Shown here: positions 17,767 to 26,432 of the stretch, one piece after another
Numbering within the stretch: the first letter of the stretch is position 1
Layout of the letters: each line of letters begins with the position of its first letter
Origin: Lachnospiraceae bacterium
GTDB taxonomy: Bacteria; Bacillota; Clostridia; Lachnospirales; Lachnospiraceae
Reading direction: 5' to 3'
Length of the DNA stretch: 36,743 bases
Assembly: GCA_030531435.1 (NCBI GenBank)
Contig: JAUNNN010000022.1
Location: forward strand, 1 to 36,743
Notes under the pieces: generated by a model
Seen by the model: the letters and a program-made list of their open reading frames with translations, nothing else
Told to the model about the DNA's origin: nothing
Databases searched by the model: none
Made by a program: the position numbers and the translations under genes

Positions 17767-17785
17767 TAAACACTTTTACAATAAT

Positions 17786-17814
17786 ATTATCGGCTAATAA
17801 GTTATTTTTGTAAA
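17786..17814 (-). promoter_or_regulatory. Sigma-A promoter of the FliD-like gene
   Basis: TTTACA (17809-17814), exactly 17 bp, GATAAT (17786-17791) on the minus strand. The -35 begins three bases after the murD stop codon. Predicted start near 17779. Confidence 0.7.
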
Positions 17815-17817
17815 CCC

Positions 17818-18999
17818 CTATGCCTTTACCATTTCTTTAAACTGATTTCCTCTATCTTCGAAGTTTTTAAAGTATCCATAGGAAGGTGCTGCTGGCGATA
17901 AAACACAGGCATTTCCTGATGCTGTTTTATCTTTTGCAACTTTAACTGCAGAATGTAAGTCTTCTGTCATAATGCAGTTACTGCGCTCTTTAACTTCTTT
18001 ATAGATTCTCTCACCAGTCGCATAACAGAGAATAAATAATATATCTTCTCTCTCTTTTATGAAATCAACTAAAATATCATAATCAATGCCTCTATCCATA
18101 CCTCCAACAATTATAGTCTTTGCATTAGGTATGCTTATTGCCGCACTTATGGCAGCTTCAGGTATTGTAGATATTGAATCATCATAATATTTTACGCCAT
18201 TTATTTCTGCAAAATATTCAAGTCTGTGGGGCAATCCTTTGTATGAATTAATTGCCTCAATAGCATCCTTAATATCACAGCCGAATTCATCTACTGCAAT
18301 TCTAAATACGAATTCTGCGTTAAGTTTATTGTGTTCTCCAGGTATAGATAAATTGAAATCATGCTCGATACTTGAAATAATATGCTTTTCAGTATCTGAT
18401 GAAATTTCTGGAACATTTTCTCCAATGTAGGCAATGTCAAAAGCATTCTGATGAGAAATAATATTCGCCTTTGCTCCAAAATATTTATCCATGGTACCGT
18501 AGTAATCAAGATGTTCCTCAAACAGATTTAGAAATACCGCAATATGAGGTGCTCTATCTATATGCAAGAGCTGATGGCATGATAACTCAAATACAACAAT
18601 AGTGTCGTCTGATATTTCATCTATCATATCAAAGCATGGCTTACCAATATTTCCAAGAAGTATAGCATTTTTTCCGCACTCACTAAGGGTATGAGCAAGC
18701 ATTGCTGATGTAGTACTCTTTCCTTTAGTACCTGTAATACCAACAATCTGATCATGATATTCATTAATAAAAAGCTCTGTTTGAGATGAATATTTATCAT
18801 TATGCTCAAGCATTACTATTCCAGGACTTTTTATAATAATGTCATACTTATCTTCGTCAATGTCTTCAATCTTACCCTCAAATACGTCAAGGCTTTTGAA
18901 GTTTACGTGATTTTTAATATAAGTCTCTGTAGACTTACCTTCACGGCCATATCCGAATATTAATATTCTTTTGTTATCAAGTACATCTCTTATAGCCAC
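17818..18999 (-). CDS. murD: MurD-like UDP-N-acetylmuramoylalanine–D-glutamate ligase (short form)
   Basis: A 393-residue Mur ligase. Residues 9-21 form a Rossmann-like start (KRILIFGYGREGKS), the ATP loop is GITGTKGKSTTSA (around 88-99), FELSCHQL is the central-domain motif, and the C-terminus has GLPHRLEY and LSPAAPSYGYFKNFEDRG, which match MurD rather than MurC/E/F. It should add D-glutamate to UDP-MurNAc-L-Ala. Canonical MurD is about 450 residues, so this is a compact version. The start is GTG with AGAGG upstream, nine bases after the G3E gene, so it is probably co-transcribed with it. No other mur or division genes are nearby. It could be a second MurD paralogue. Confidence 0.82.
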   Translation of the reverse strand: MAIRDVLDNKRILIFGYGREGKSTETYIKNHVNFKSLDVFEGKIEDIDEDKYDIIIKSPGIVMLEHNDKYSSQTELFINEYHDQIVGITGTKGKSTTSAMLAHTLSECGKNAILLGNIGKPCFDMIDEISDDTIVVFELSCHQLLHIDRAPHIAVFLNLFEEHLDYYGTMDKYFGAKANIISHQNAFDIAYIGENVPEISSDTEKHIISSIEHDFNLSIPGEHNKLNAEFVFRIAVDEFGCDIKDAIEAINSYKGLPHRLEYFAEINGVKYYDDSISTIPEAAISAAISIPNAKTIIVGGMDRGIDYDILVDFIKEREDILFILCYATGERIYKEVKERSNCIMTEDLHSAVKVAKDKTASGNACVLSPAAPSYGYFKNFEDRGNQFKEMVKA

Positions 19000-19008
19000 A
19001 TCTGCCTC

Positions 19009-19962
19009 TTATGAGAAATAAACTAGTTCATCTTCTGGCTTCTCAGCTGGAATAACTGATACTGGATAAAGAACTGGTCCCATTCCTTTATATTCTTTAG
19101 TAAATTCAACTTTTATTTTGCAAGTAATATCAACCCAGCTTCTATGAGCAAGTTCATATGCCTTGTCATATTTACACTTCATTCCAAGGAACTGAATATC
19201 ATCTGCACAGCATGTCATAGCAAAACGTCCTGGTACAAATACATTACGTCTTAACTTACCATCTTCAGGATTATAAACGAGTCCCAAAAAGTGTACAGTT
19301 TTACCATCATACTTTTTGTAATTATCCATGCAGTCCATAAACCATATACCATAGTCTGCATCTGTTATTTCTATTACATCTGCATTAATATCAAATGGAA
19401 GTTCTTCATTCTCATCAATGCTTCCATCTTTGAGTTCATATACAATCTGAGCTGGTCTATTTACACCCTTAATATATCCTCTGAATTTATTCTTTGGAGT
19501 ATTAGCATCACATCTGTTTATGAAAACAAGTTCAGCATACATGTACTGCTCGCTTATCATCTGACGCATATTAGTCTGATACATTTCAAATGTTGTAGAA
19601 TCAATAGTTGCAATAGACTGAGCAAGAACCCACTCCTTTGGCTTATCCATCTGATATAACTTAGACACAGGCCATGTACCATTATATTCAATAAATATAC
19701 AGTCTGGATTGTACTCATCAGTTATAGACTTAAGGTTTTCTGGTGTAAACTCTTCTTCATTTTCCATCATGACAAGAGAAGCATTTACTGTCTTAAGCTT
19801 TTCTTCATCATACTCAAGCTCACCGTCCTCACAGCATATTACAAGAACCTTCTCATCATTTGCTGCAAACTCACTGCCATAGAGAGTATCATTTATTATT
19901 TTAGTTTTTCCACTATCCATAAATCCGGTAAATAAATAAACCGGTATTTCTTTTACTGCCAT
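19009..19962 (-). CDS. G3E (COG0523/CobW-like) GTPase fused to a YcgQ/TIGR03943-like domain
   Basis: A 317-residue two-part protein. Residues 1 to about 180 form a divergent G3E GTPase: Walker A GFMDSGKT (13-20) and an NRCD in FINRCDANT where NKxD is expected. The CxCC metal motif of the family is missing. From about 215 on, TVHFLGLVYNPE, RFAMTCCADDIQFLGM and SWVDITCKIKVE resemble the C-terminal domain of the YcgQ/TIGR03943 family, which accompanies G3E proteins in zinc-responsive loci such as Bacillus yciC-ycgR-ycgQ. Shine-Dalgarno AGGA. It follows a His-rich G3E gene by 22 nt. A role in metal allocation, likely zinc, is inferred from family context only. Confidence 0.75.
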   Translation of the reverse strand: MAVKEIPVYLFTGFMDSGKTKIINDTLYGSEFAANDEKVLVICCEDGELEYDEEKLKTVNASLVMMENEEEFTPENLKSITDEYNPDCIFIEYNGTWPVSKLYQMDKPKEWVLAQSIATIDSTTFEMYQTNMRQMISEQYMYAELVFINRCDANTPKNKFRGYIKGVNRPAQIVYELKDGSIDENEELPFDINADVIEITDADYGIWFMDCMDNYKKYDGKTVHFLGLVYNPEDGKLRRNVFVPGRFAMTCCADDIQFLGMKCKYDKAYELAHRSWVDITCKIKVEFTKEYKGMGPVLYPVSVIPAEKPEDELVYFS

Positions 19963-19984
19963 AGTATCCTACATCTTTCGCAAA

Positions 19985-21025
19985 TTATAATCCAAATAAC
20001 TCTTCGATTTCGTGCTCTTTAAGTTCTGCACCAATAACTACAAGACGGCCTGTATAATCAGGTTCTCCTGTACGAAGTTCATAATCGCCATCAACAAAGT
20101 CAAAGTAAATCCATTCACCATCTGTTGACTCAACAATACCCTTCGAACGAACTACAATACCATAATCCTCTGTTTCAGCAAACTTCTTCATGGCATTCTC
20201 AATTGTAGCCTTTTCAAACTTATGAGGTGTTTCCTTACCCCAGCTAATAAATACATCATCTGCATGATGATGGTGATGATGTTCATGGTCGTGGTCATGA
20301 CATCCACATGTACAGTCCTCTCCATGTTCATGATGATGTTCATGCTCATGGTCGTGATCGTGGTGGTGATGATGCTCATGCTCATGTCTTTCATGTTCAG
20401 CTTCTGCTAGAGTCTTCATCTCAAGGTTATCCTGACCTTCTAATACTTTAAGAATCATTTCACCTTTAATAGAATCCCAAGGAGTAGTAATAATTGCTGC
20501 TTTTGAATTAAGTGTCTGCATATCCTTTACGCACTCTTCAAGCTTAGCCTCATCCATTCCCTGTGTTCTTGAAAGAACTATTGTTGTTGCATATTCAATC
20601 TGGTTATTAAAGAATTCACCAAAAGCCTTCATCTGCTTCTTTGCCTTAATAGCATTTACAACAGTTACAAGGCCATTTAATTTAACATCTAACTCCTCTT
20701 CAAGCTTGATAACCGATGTCATTACATCACTTAATTTACCAACACCTGATGGCTCAATTAATATTCTGTCTGGTGTATATGTAGCGATTACTTCTCTTAA
20801 ATTTTTGTCAAAATCGCCAACTAATGTACAACAGATACATCCTGAATTCATTTCTGAAATCTGGATTCCTGAATCTTTTAAAAATCCACCATCAATACCA
20901 ACTTCACCATATTCATTCTCAATAAGAACTAATTTCTCACCCTTAAAAACTTCTTCAATAAGCTTTCTAATAAGTGTAGTTTTTCCAGCACCTAAAAAGC
21001 CTGAAATAATATCTATCTTTGTCAT
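19985..21025 (-). CDS. G3E (COG0523/CobW-like) GTPase with His-rich metal-binding insert
   Basis: A 346-residue metal-chaperone-type GTPase. Walker A GFLGAGKTT (residues 9-17) and the GCICC metal motif (62-66) are intact, and EPSGVGKL is the family switch segment. The place of NKxD holds SRTQ (LSRTQGMDEA), a notable departure. Residues 211-254 are a His/Asp/Glu-rich run with a CTCGC core, well suited to binding zinc, nickel or cobalt. The CobW C-terminal domain follows. I choose the ATG at 21025, because GGAGG lies between it and the ATG at 21037. It is paired with the G3E–YcgQ fusion. The sequence upstream shows no convincing Zur box or cobalamin riboswitch. Confidence 0.88.
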   Translation of the reverse strand: MTKIDIISGFLGAGKTTLIRKLIEEVFKGEKLVLIENEYGEVGIDGGFLKDSGIQISEMNSGCICCTLVGDFDKNLREVIATYTPDRILIEPSGVGKLSDVMTSVIKLEEELDVKLNGLVTVVNAIKAKKQMKAFGEFFNNQIEYATTIVLSRTQGMDEAKLEECVKDMQTLNSKAAIITTPWDSIKGEMILKVLEGQDNLEMKTLAEAEHERHEHEHHHHHDHDHEHEHHHEHGEDCTCGCHDHDHEHHHHHHADDVFISWGKETPHKFEKATIENAMKKFAETEDYGIVVRSKGIVESTDGEWIYFDFVDGDYELRTGEPDYTGRLVVIGAELKEHEIEELFGL

Positions 21026-21116
21026 ATTTGCCTCCATATATAAAAAACACTATGTTACTTACTATAAATGATGCTATTTCACACCAACTAAATATTTTAT
21101 CACAACTAATATGCCA

Positions 21117-22478
21117 TTACAATTTTGCGTCTTCAATGCTTCGCATATTTTTAGATAGTAGGGTTACTGCTAAAAGTACTGCCTTTCCAACATTGTCTGC
21201 AATCATGCAGTACCATACTTCCCTAAGTCCAAGATTCCATACCCTTACGACAATAAAGGTGAATAAAATACGTATACCCCACATGCAAAAAGTCTCGATT
21301 ATAAATGGATATTTTGTTTTTCCCATTCCATAATAAATACCCTCTGTTACAATCATCAAGCCAAAGAATGGTTCAGAAAATGAAACAAGTCTTAACATCT
21401 CAGCGCCTATTTCGGCTACCCTTGCACTACTTGTAAAGAAGCACATAAGTGGATATGAAACAACATACAAAATAGCACCACTTATACACATTCCAATAAC
21501 AGTGACAATAATACTGAGCTTTGATACAAGATCAAATTTATGCTGATTGTTTTCACCAATTGATATTCCAATAAGCGTAGATGTGGCTGTCCTTAAACCA
21601 TATCCTGGAATATAAAAGATTGTTTCAGCTGTAACTGCAATTGAATGGGCTGCAAATATTGTATTTCCCATTCCTGTAACAAGAGATGCAAAAACAACAT
21701 ATCCAGCACATGATGTAAAGTTTGTACACATTACTGGAACAGCAACCTTTGATACTTTTTTTAATACTTCTACATCTGGCTTTAATGTAAATCCCTTTGC
21801 ATTTAGAGTTTTATTATTTCTGTAGAAAATATACATTACGATTCCACCAAGAGAGAATGAAATCGCCGTTGAATATGCAGCTCCATTAACACCAAGTCCC
21901 ATCATGTAAATAAATACATAGTTAAGGATGATGTTTAATACATTGGCTCCCATATTAATTATCATAGGAGTTTTCGTATCTTTTGTTGCCCTTATTGCTG
22001 CGCCAAATATTCTAGAACCACACCTAAATATCATAGGTGCACAAATAATTGCAAAATAAACTGATGCCTGTTTTCTAATAGATACATCTGCCCCCATCCA
22101 CATAGGGATATATGGGCTTAATGCTACTGTTATTACACCAATAGCTATACCTGAATAAAAAACAAGTAGTGTCAGCTGTCTTGATACTCTCTTTATTATT
22201 TCAGAGTCTCCACTTCCTACAGCCTGGGCAATAAGCGATATGGCAGCTACACTAATTGCGCCTGGAACACAGTGAATAAGCCACGTTATAGTCGTTGTTA
22301 CACTGACTGCAGCCGTGGCATTTTCTCCAAGCCTTCCTACCATAGCGGTATCAACATACTGAAGAAGGGATGATAAAACCTCTTCTAATACAGTAGGTAT
22401 AGCTAACTTTATTAAAATATTAAATAAATCAGGGGCGCTTTCACGCCCCTGATTTTTATGAACAGTTACAGCTGACAT
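21117..22478 (-). CDS. MATE-family multidrug/Na+ antiporter
   Basis: A 453-residue polytopic membrane protein with about 12 hydrophobic helices in two repeats and the MATE opening LIKLAIPTVLEE...YVDTAMVGRLG. It should export drugs or metabolites using Na+ or H+; the substrate is not predictable. The only sensible ATG (22478) lies inside the last codons of the preceding small ORF and lacks a strong ribosome binding site. A GC-rich hairpin with a T-rich tail lies in codons 9-18 of this frame. Translation is thus probably coupled to the small ORF and may be attenuated. The next ATG, in TAMVGRL, would delete the first helix. Confidence 0.88.
   Translation of the reverse strand: MSAVTVHKNQGRESAPDLFNILIKLAIPTVLEEVLSSLLQYVDTAMVGRLGENATAAVSVTTTITWLIHCVPGAISVAAISLIAQAVGSGDSEIIKRVSRQLTLLVFYSGIAIGVITVALSPYIPMWMGADVSIRKQASVYFAIICAPMIFRCGSRIFGAAIRATKDTKTPMIINMGANVLNIILNYVFIYMMGLGVNGAAYSTAISFSLGGIVMYIFYRNNKTLNAKGFTLKPDVEVLKKVSKVAVPVMCTNFTSCAGYVVFASLVTGMGNTIFAAHSIAVTAETIFYIPGYGLRTATSTLIGISIGENNQHKFDLVSKLSIIVTVIGMCISGAILYVVSYPLMCFFTSSARVAEIGAEMLRLVSFSEPFFGLMIVTEGIYYGMGKTKYPFIIETFCMWGIRILFTFIVVRVWNLGLREVWYCMIADNVGKAVLLAVTLLSKNMRSIEDAKL
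22426..22454 (-). terminator. Terminator-like hairpin inside the 5' end of the MATE gene
   Basis: Minus-strand AATCAGGGGCG-TGAAAG-CGCCCCTGATT: an 11-bp perfect stem, then TATTTAATATTTT. The 5' arm starts one base after the stop codon of the small ORF. It reads as a terminator for that ORF or an attenuator of the MATE gene. Confidence 0.7.
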
Positions 22479-22629
22479 TTGACTCTGTAGATATTCTAAC
22501 TTCAGGTGACTTGGAGTTTTCGAGCTGTTTCATAACTCCTTTAACCATTTCATACTGCATCGCAGTCTCCTGATCGATACCTCTTCCTTCACAAAACCTT
22601 CTTAAATATTCCTGTTGTGCTAAATTCAT
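22456..22629 (-). CDS. Small uncharacterised protein with SCNCS tail
   Basis: A 57-residue ORF with an excellent Shine-Dalgarno (GGAGGGG) before the ATG at 22629, so it is probably translated. It is charged and helical (NLAQQEYLRRFCEGRG, then an EMVKGVMKQLE stretch) and ends in NVSCNCS. No homologous family is recognised. Its final codons overlap the MATE start codon by 23 nt, and its stop codon touches a terminator-like hairpin. It could be a real small protein, a leader peptide controlling the transporter, or both. A TATACT about 35 nt upstream may be its -10. Confidence 0.7.
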   Translation of the reverse strand: MNLAQQEYLRRFCEGRGIDQETAMQYEMVKGVMKQLENSKSPEVRISTESNVSCNCS

Positions 22630-22699
22630 ATTCCCCTCCAATAAAAATTTAATACCTACGTAAAAGTATACACCATTTATTAAATATTTCTACTAATAT

Positions 22700-23629
22700 T
22701 TACAGTTCAAATGCAGAAAACGCATCCTTGCCTTCATTTAGTTTATCATTATATTTCATAAGAAATGCCTTCATTTCTGTATGCCTATCCCCAAGATCAG
22801 ATAGCATATCCTGAAGGTTATTTTCATTCACAGCACCTATTTCAGTTAAAAACTCATAGTAAGCTTTATCATCTCCATGCTCATCAAGTACTACCTTCCA
22901 TGTTTCTTCATGTTTATTTCCTTTAATGTGCATAAGGAGATATTTTAATAAATTATCTGCTACTTCTCTATCAAGACTATAGTCATGCATAAGCCTTAGC
23001 ATTGCCACTCTGACCTTTGCCATTCTTTTTAGATGCTTATAATACTCTGGATCTGTTTCATTACTACCATAGTCCTCTTCGCCACATAAAAGCATTTTTG
23101 AAAAACCGTCAGAATCATCCATTTCCATTTTATTTTTCATTCTAACATCCCACTGCTTAAACCACTCAGGTGTTCCAGCAGCTTCAAGATCAAATAAATA
23201 AAATGCATCTAATATTCCCATAGTCGCAGCCAGTAAATATGATACGTCTACAGTCTTTTTATCGCTATCGCTTCCCCTTGCATCAATAATCTGTTCAAGC
23301 GAAATACAGTCAAGAAAAATACTCTGCCCAAGATTTAGATTTTTAAATGGAATACTTACTTTCTTTAATCTATCGCACCTTGCAAAAGCCCAGTCCCCAA
23401 TCTCATAAATTGATTTTGGAAGGCTTATTTCTTTTACAAGTTTATTGCTTAAAAAAGCTTTTTTTGCAATACATACAACAGGGCAGTCTTCTATAAGTTC
23501 TGGAATAATTATTTCTGTATCATGACCAGAATACGATATTATGTAAACCTCATTGTTATCTACTGCATAAGTAAGATTGCCATGATTTATTTGTATAGTT
23601 TTATAGCTGGAGGTTACTAATCTTTTCAA
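22700..23629 (-). CDS. BspA-type leucine-rich-repeat protein of the MoxR–VWA operon
   Basis: A 309-residue cytoplasmic protein (no signal peptide). Residues about 30-120 carry LRR_5/BspA-like repeats: IIIPELIEDCPVVCIAKKAF, ISLPKSIYEIGDWAFARCDRLKKVSIP and SIFLDCISLEQI. The rest (about 130-309) is helical and charged and not recognised. The start is a TTG with AGGGGAG upstream, overlapping the MoxR gene by 29 nt in another frame; no in-frame ATG is available until after the repeats. The overlap implies tight coupling. BspA repeats usually mediate protein contacts, so it may be a client or adaptor for the ATPase. An AT-only inverted repeat (22681-22702) covers its stop codon. Confidence 0.72.
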   Translation of the reverse strand: MKRLVTSSYKTIQINHGNLTYAVDNNEVYIISYSGHDTEIIIPELIEDCPVVCIAKKAFLSNKLVKEISLPKSIYEIGDWAFARCDRLKKVSIPFKNLNLGQSIFLDCISLEQIIDARGSDSDKKTVDVSYLLAATMGILDAFYLFDLEAAGTPEWFKQWDVRMKNKMEMDDSDGFSKMLLCGEEDYGSNETDPEYYKHLKRMAKVRVAMLRLMHDYSLDREVADNLLKYLLMHIKGNKHEETWKVVLDEHGDDKAYYEFLTEIGAVNENNLQDMLSDLGDRHTEMKAFLMKYNDKLNEGKDAFSAFEL

Positions 23630-25118
23630 GAATTTCGTCTCCCCTATCGCTTATCATCATGTCTTCATTATGCTTTGAATAGTCTTCTGAACCATATGTG
23701 CTTATGAACTTAACAGGATCTTTTTGCACTGTAAGTTCTGTCATAAGAATAAGCATTTCATTTCCACTGCCAAATACATCCTCAGTAAATACAAATAAAT
23801 TATGAAGCTTTTTAGAAACCATTGATGTGGCAATCTTATATTTAGATACCTTTCCATCATATATAGCCTTTAACTGCATAAATAATTCTCTTGAGTCCTT
23901 ATCTGAACTATGACTTACTTCTTTAAATAAATCATTTAAAAACTTAATTATTTCTTTATTTTTTCTCTTATCTCTATCAGACATTGCGCCAGCAAGCTTT
24001 AATGATTCATATGACTTTTCTCTTGCTTCCTTTTGCATAAATAAAAGGTTAATAAATTCTTCTGCATTTACACCTTCTTCTGATTTTGCCTTAAGTGCAC
24101 GAAGTGGTCCTAAAAGTTCTGTCAAAACATCAGCTGAGAGCATATTATCTCTTATTTCATGGGTAACTGAATCAATAAGCATTCCCATAAGAGAAAGTCT
24201 TTCATCAAACGAAGCTTTTCTTGCTTTATCTTTTACCTGTTCATTAACCTTGCCTGCTAAAATTTCATCAACTCTATAGTCATTCTGGTACTTTATGTAC
24301 AAATCATAATATGCAGAAAACTGCTTAACTACCTTATCATTTCTTATGTACTGCTCAATAAGGCTTTCCTCAACCTTTATACCTTCCTCTTCGTATAAAG
24401 AAAGAATTTTGGAAAGATCCTCCCAGCCTCTTGCAGTAATATAGTTTTTGCCATTTACTGTAGTTTCTATTCCATAAAAATCTTCTTTATTTATATCAAG
24501 ATAATTTAAAATCGCAGTATGAAGATCGCGCTCCTTTGCATATTCTTTCCATACATTATAGTCTGGTGAAACATCAAGGATTTTAAGTCTATCAAGAGTC
24601 ACCACATCAAATTCCCTTACTGATTTATTATATTCAGGAGGATTTCCCGCGGTAACAATAACCCACCCTTCCGGTACAGCATGTCTTCCAAATACCTTAT
24701 ACTGAAGGAACTGTAACATTGATGGAGCAAGAGTTTCTGATACACAGTTTATTTCATCTAAGAAAAGAATACCTTCTTTTATACCTGACTTTGCCATAAC
24801 ATCATAAATAGATGAGATAATTTCACTCATCGTATACTCAGATACATCGTATTCCATTCCCTCATAATTTTTATGAGAAATAAAAGGTAATCCCAGTGCT
24901 GACTGTCTTGTATGATGGGTCATGGAATATGAAAGAAGTGCAATATGGAGTTCTTCAGCTACCTGCTCCATAATCGCTGTTTTTCCTATACCTGGTGCAC
25001 CAAGTAAAAATACTGGACGCTGTCTTACAACAGGTATTCTATATTCTCCTTCATCATCCTTTTTAAGATATAATTTTACTGTATCTTTTATGTACTCTTT
25101 AGCTTCTTTAATGTTCAT
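23601..25118 (-). CDS. MoxR-type AAA+ ATPase
   Basis: A 505-residue AAA+ protein. Walker A is GAPGIGKT (residues 40-47), Walker B is ILFLDE (117-122), and sensor 1 is in VTAGNPPEYN (N159), all in MoxR-like spacing. The C-terminal 250 residues are helical. MoxR ATPases typically work with a VWA partner as chaperones that insert metal or remodel complexes. Here the VWA gene overlaps it by 4 nt (ATGA), which is strong evidence for a pair. The LRR gene overlaps its 3' end. The substrate is unknown. Confidence 0.88.
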   Translation of the reverse strand: MNIKEAKEYIKDTVKLYLKKDDEGEYRIPVVRQRPVFLLGAPGIGKTAIMEQVAEELHIALLSYSMTHHTRQSALGLPFISHKNYEGMEYDVSEYTMSEIISSIYDVMAKSGIKEGILFLDEINCVSETLAPSMLQFLQYKVFGRHAVPEGWVIVTAGNPPEYNKSVREFDVVTLDRLKILDVSPDYNVWKEYAKERDLHTAILNYLDINKEDFYGIETTVNGKNYITARGWEDLSKILSLYEEEGIKVEESLIEQYIRNDKVVKQFSAYYDLYIKYQNDYRVDEILAGKVNEQVKDKARKASFDERLSLMGMLIDSVTHEIRDNMLSADVLTELLGPLRALKAKSEEGVNAEEFINLLFMQKEAREKSYESLKLAGAMSDRDKRKNKEIIKFLNDLFKEVSHSSDKDSRELFMQLKAIYDGKVSKYKIATSMVSKKLHNLFVFTEDVFGSGNEMLILMTELTVQKDPVKFISTYGSEDYSKHNEDMMISDRGDEILEKISNLQL

Positions 25119-26425
25119 TTTACTCTAGGTTTCTCCTCAAAGTTTTCTATGTCTTCGTCCTCTAAAATAAGCTTTATAGCCCATGGTGGAACCTTTATTG
25201 TTTCATCATAATCATTTATAAAAATAAAGGCTGTATCATAATCTGGCATTTTCTCAGGATATATACCAAATCCATCAGTAAAATAAATAAGCCCCTTTAA
25301 ATCAGAAAACTCACCTTTATTTTTTAATTCATCAACATATGTAAATACTGGTCTAAAATCAGTTGATCCAAAGCCTCTAATTTTTCCATTTTTTATAAAG
25401 TCATCGAATTCATCCTGATTACTTATTATATCATCAGACTGTACTTCATTATCGCATTGAATAATGTGGACATTGATTTTAGAAAAAAACGTTTCCTTTG
25501 TATGCATAATGTTGTAGGTCTTTTTAAGAAATGTTTCTACTAATTCTCCCCTACAGGATGCTGAAGTATCAATAGCTATTACAAAGTCTTTTATTTTCTT
25601 TGCATCCTTATATTCAAGAGGCTCAATAAGAGGCATATTTTCATATAGTTTTAAACCATATGTATAATAAACGTAATCAAATTCATCATCGTTTATTCCA
25701 ATGCTCTCTCCCATTACCATAAACTTACTAAGAAAATCCTCGTAGTTATATCGTTCTCTGACAGCTTCTTTTATATTTTCCTCAATAGCCTCATTATTTT
25801 TGCCTTTACTGAAGCTCTTTAAATCAGCTTTAATTCTCTCGGATATCTTTTTCCATTCATCTGAACGTAGCTCAAATTCTTCCTTTATATCCCAGAATAT
25901 ATGCTCATCACGATAAGTGAGTTTATGCCATTCATCAAAAGCCTCATCTGATGGCTCATCAACTCTAAAGCATTTATATATCTTTCCAGCGCTAAGGCCA
26001 CCGACCTGTTTTTTTAACATTTTAAGGCGTTGCTCTAGGGCATCATCTGTTGAAAGCCTCATAATATGAAGGTTCATTTCAAATATAGTATTTTCAACAG
26101 CAATATCACAAGCCAAATCCCATAACCTTCTATCTTTTTTATCCACTTCAAAGCTATGATAAAAAATAAGATGTAAAAGGGTATGAAGATATAGTCTTGC
26201 ACCATAATTTTTCTCTACCTTAACCTGTCTTAAAAGCCTTATAGGATCATAATAAAGGGCACTGCCAGTAAATAAATGTCTGCCAGTTTCTGATCTTAAT
26301 TCAACAGGGAATTTCGATAATGCAAAATCCATGAAACGCATATTCATAAGTATGCCGTCTCTTGCAAGATTCATTATCTCAATAGCTATTTCATTGATTT
26401 GTTCTTTTTCATCAAGGGTATTCAT
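25115..26425 (-). CDS. VWA-domain protein with metallopeptidase-like N-terminal region (DUF2201-like)
   Basis: A 436-residue protein. The N-terminal region has HTLLHLIFYH (H81, H85, H90) followed by LACDIAVEN, like the putative metallopeptidase domain of DUF2201-type VWA proteins. The C-terminal region is a VWA domain with a MIDAS motif DTSAS (D286, S288, S290) and later YFTDGFGI. This is the usual partner of a MoxR ATPase. It begins the operon VWA–MoxR–LRR. The ATG at 26425 has no Shine-Dalgarno, and an extended -10 (TGATATAAT) ends seven bases before it, so the mRNA appears leaderless. No better in-frame start is seen. Confidence 0.85.
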   Translation of the reverse strand: MNTLDEKEQINEIAIEIMNLARDGILMNMRFMDFALSKFPVELRSETGRHLFTGSALYYDPIRLLRQVKVEKNYGARLYLHTLLHLIFYHSFEVDKKDRRLWDLACDIAVENTIFEMNLHIMRLSTDDALEQRLKMLKKQVGGLSAGKIYKCFRVDEPSDEAFDEWHKLTYRDEHIFWDIKEEFELRSDEWKKISERIKADLKSFSKGKNNEAIEENIKEAVRERYNYEDFLSKFMVMGESIGINDDEFDYVYYTYGLKLYENMPLIEPLEYKDAKKIKDFVIAIDTSASCRGELVETFLKKTYNIMHTKETFFSKINVHIIQCDNEVQSDDIISNQDEFDDFIKNGKIRGFGSTDFRPVFTYVDELKNKGEFSDLKGLIYFTDGFGIYPEKMPDYDTAFIFINDYDETIKVPPWAIKLILEDEDIENFEEKPRVK

Positions 26426-26432
26426 CTATGTG

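Noticed and set aside
20240-20400. Tandem-repeat-like catgatg/gtgatg tract
   Set aside because: It encodes the His/Asp/Glu-rich insert of the G3E GTPase and stays in frame, so it is coding low complexity and not a CRISPR or satellite.
21026-21116. Zur box or cobalamin riboswitch before the G3E genes
   Set aside because: No matching inverted repeat or B12-box is visible, and 91 nt is too short for a cobalamin riboswitch.
23601-23629. Frameshift between the MoxR and LRR genes
   Set aside because: Each frame encodes a complete, different domain set, and the overlap contains a usable TTG start with a Shine-Dalgarno. It looks like a normal overlapping gene pair.
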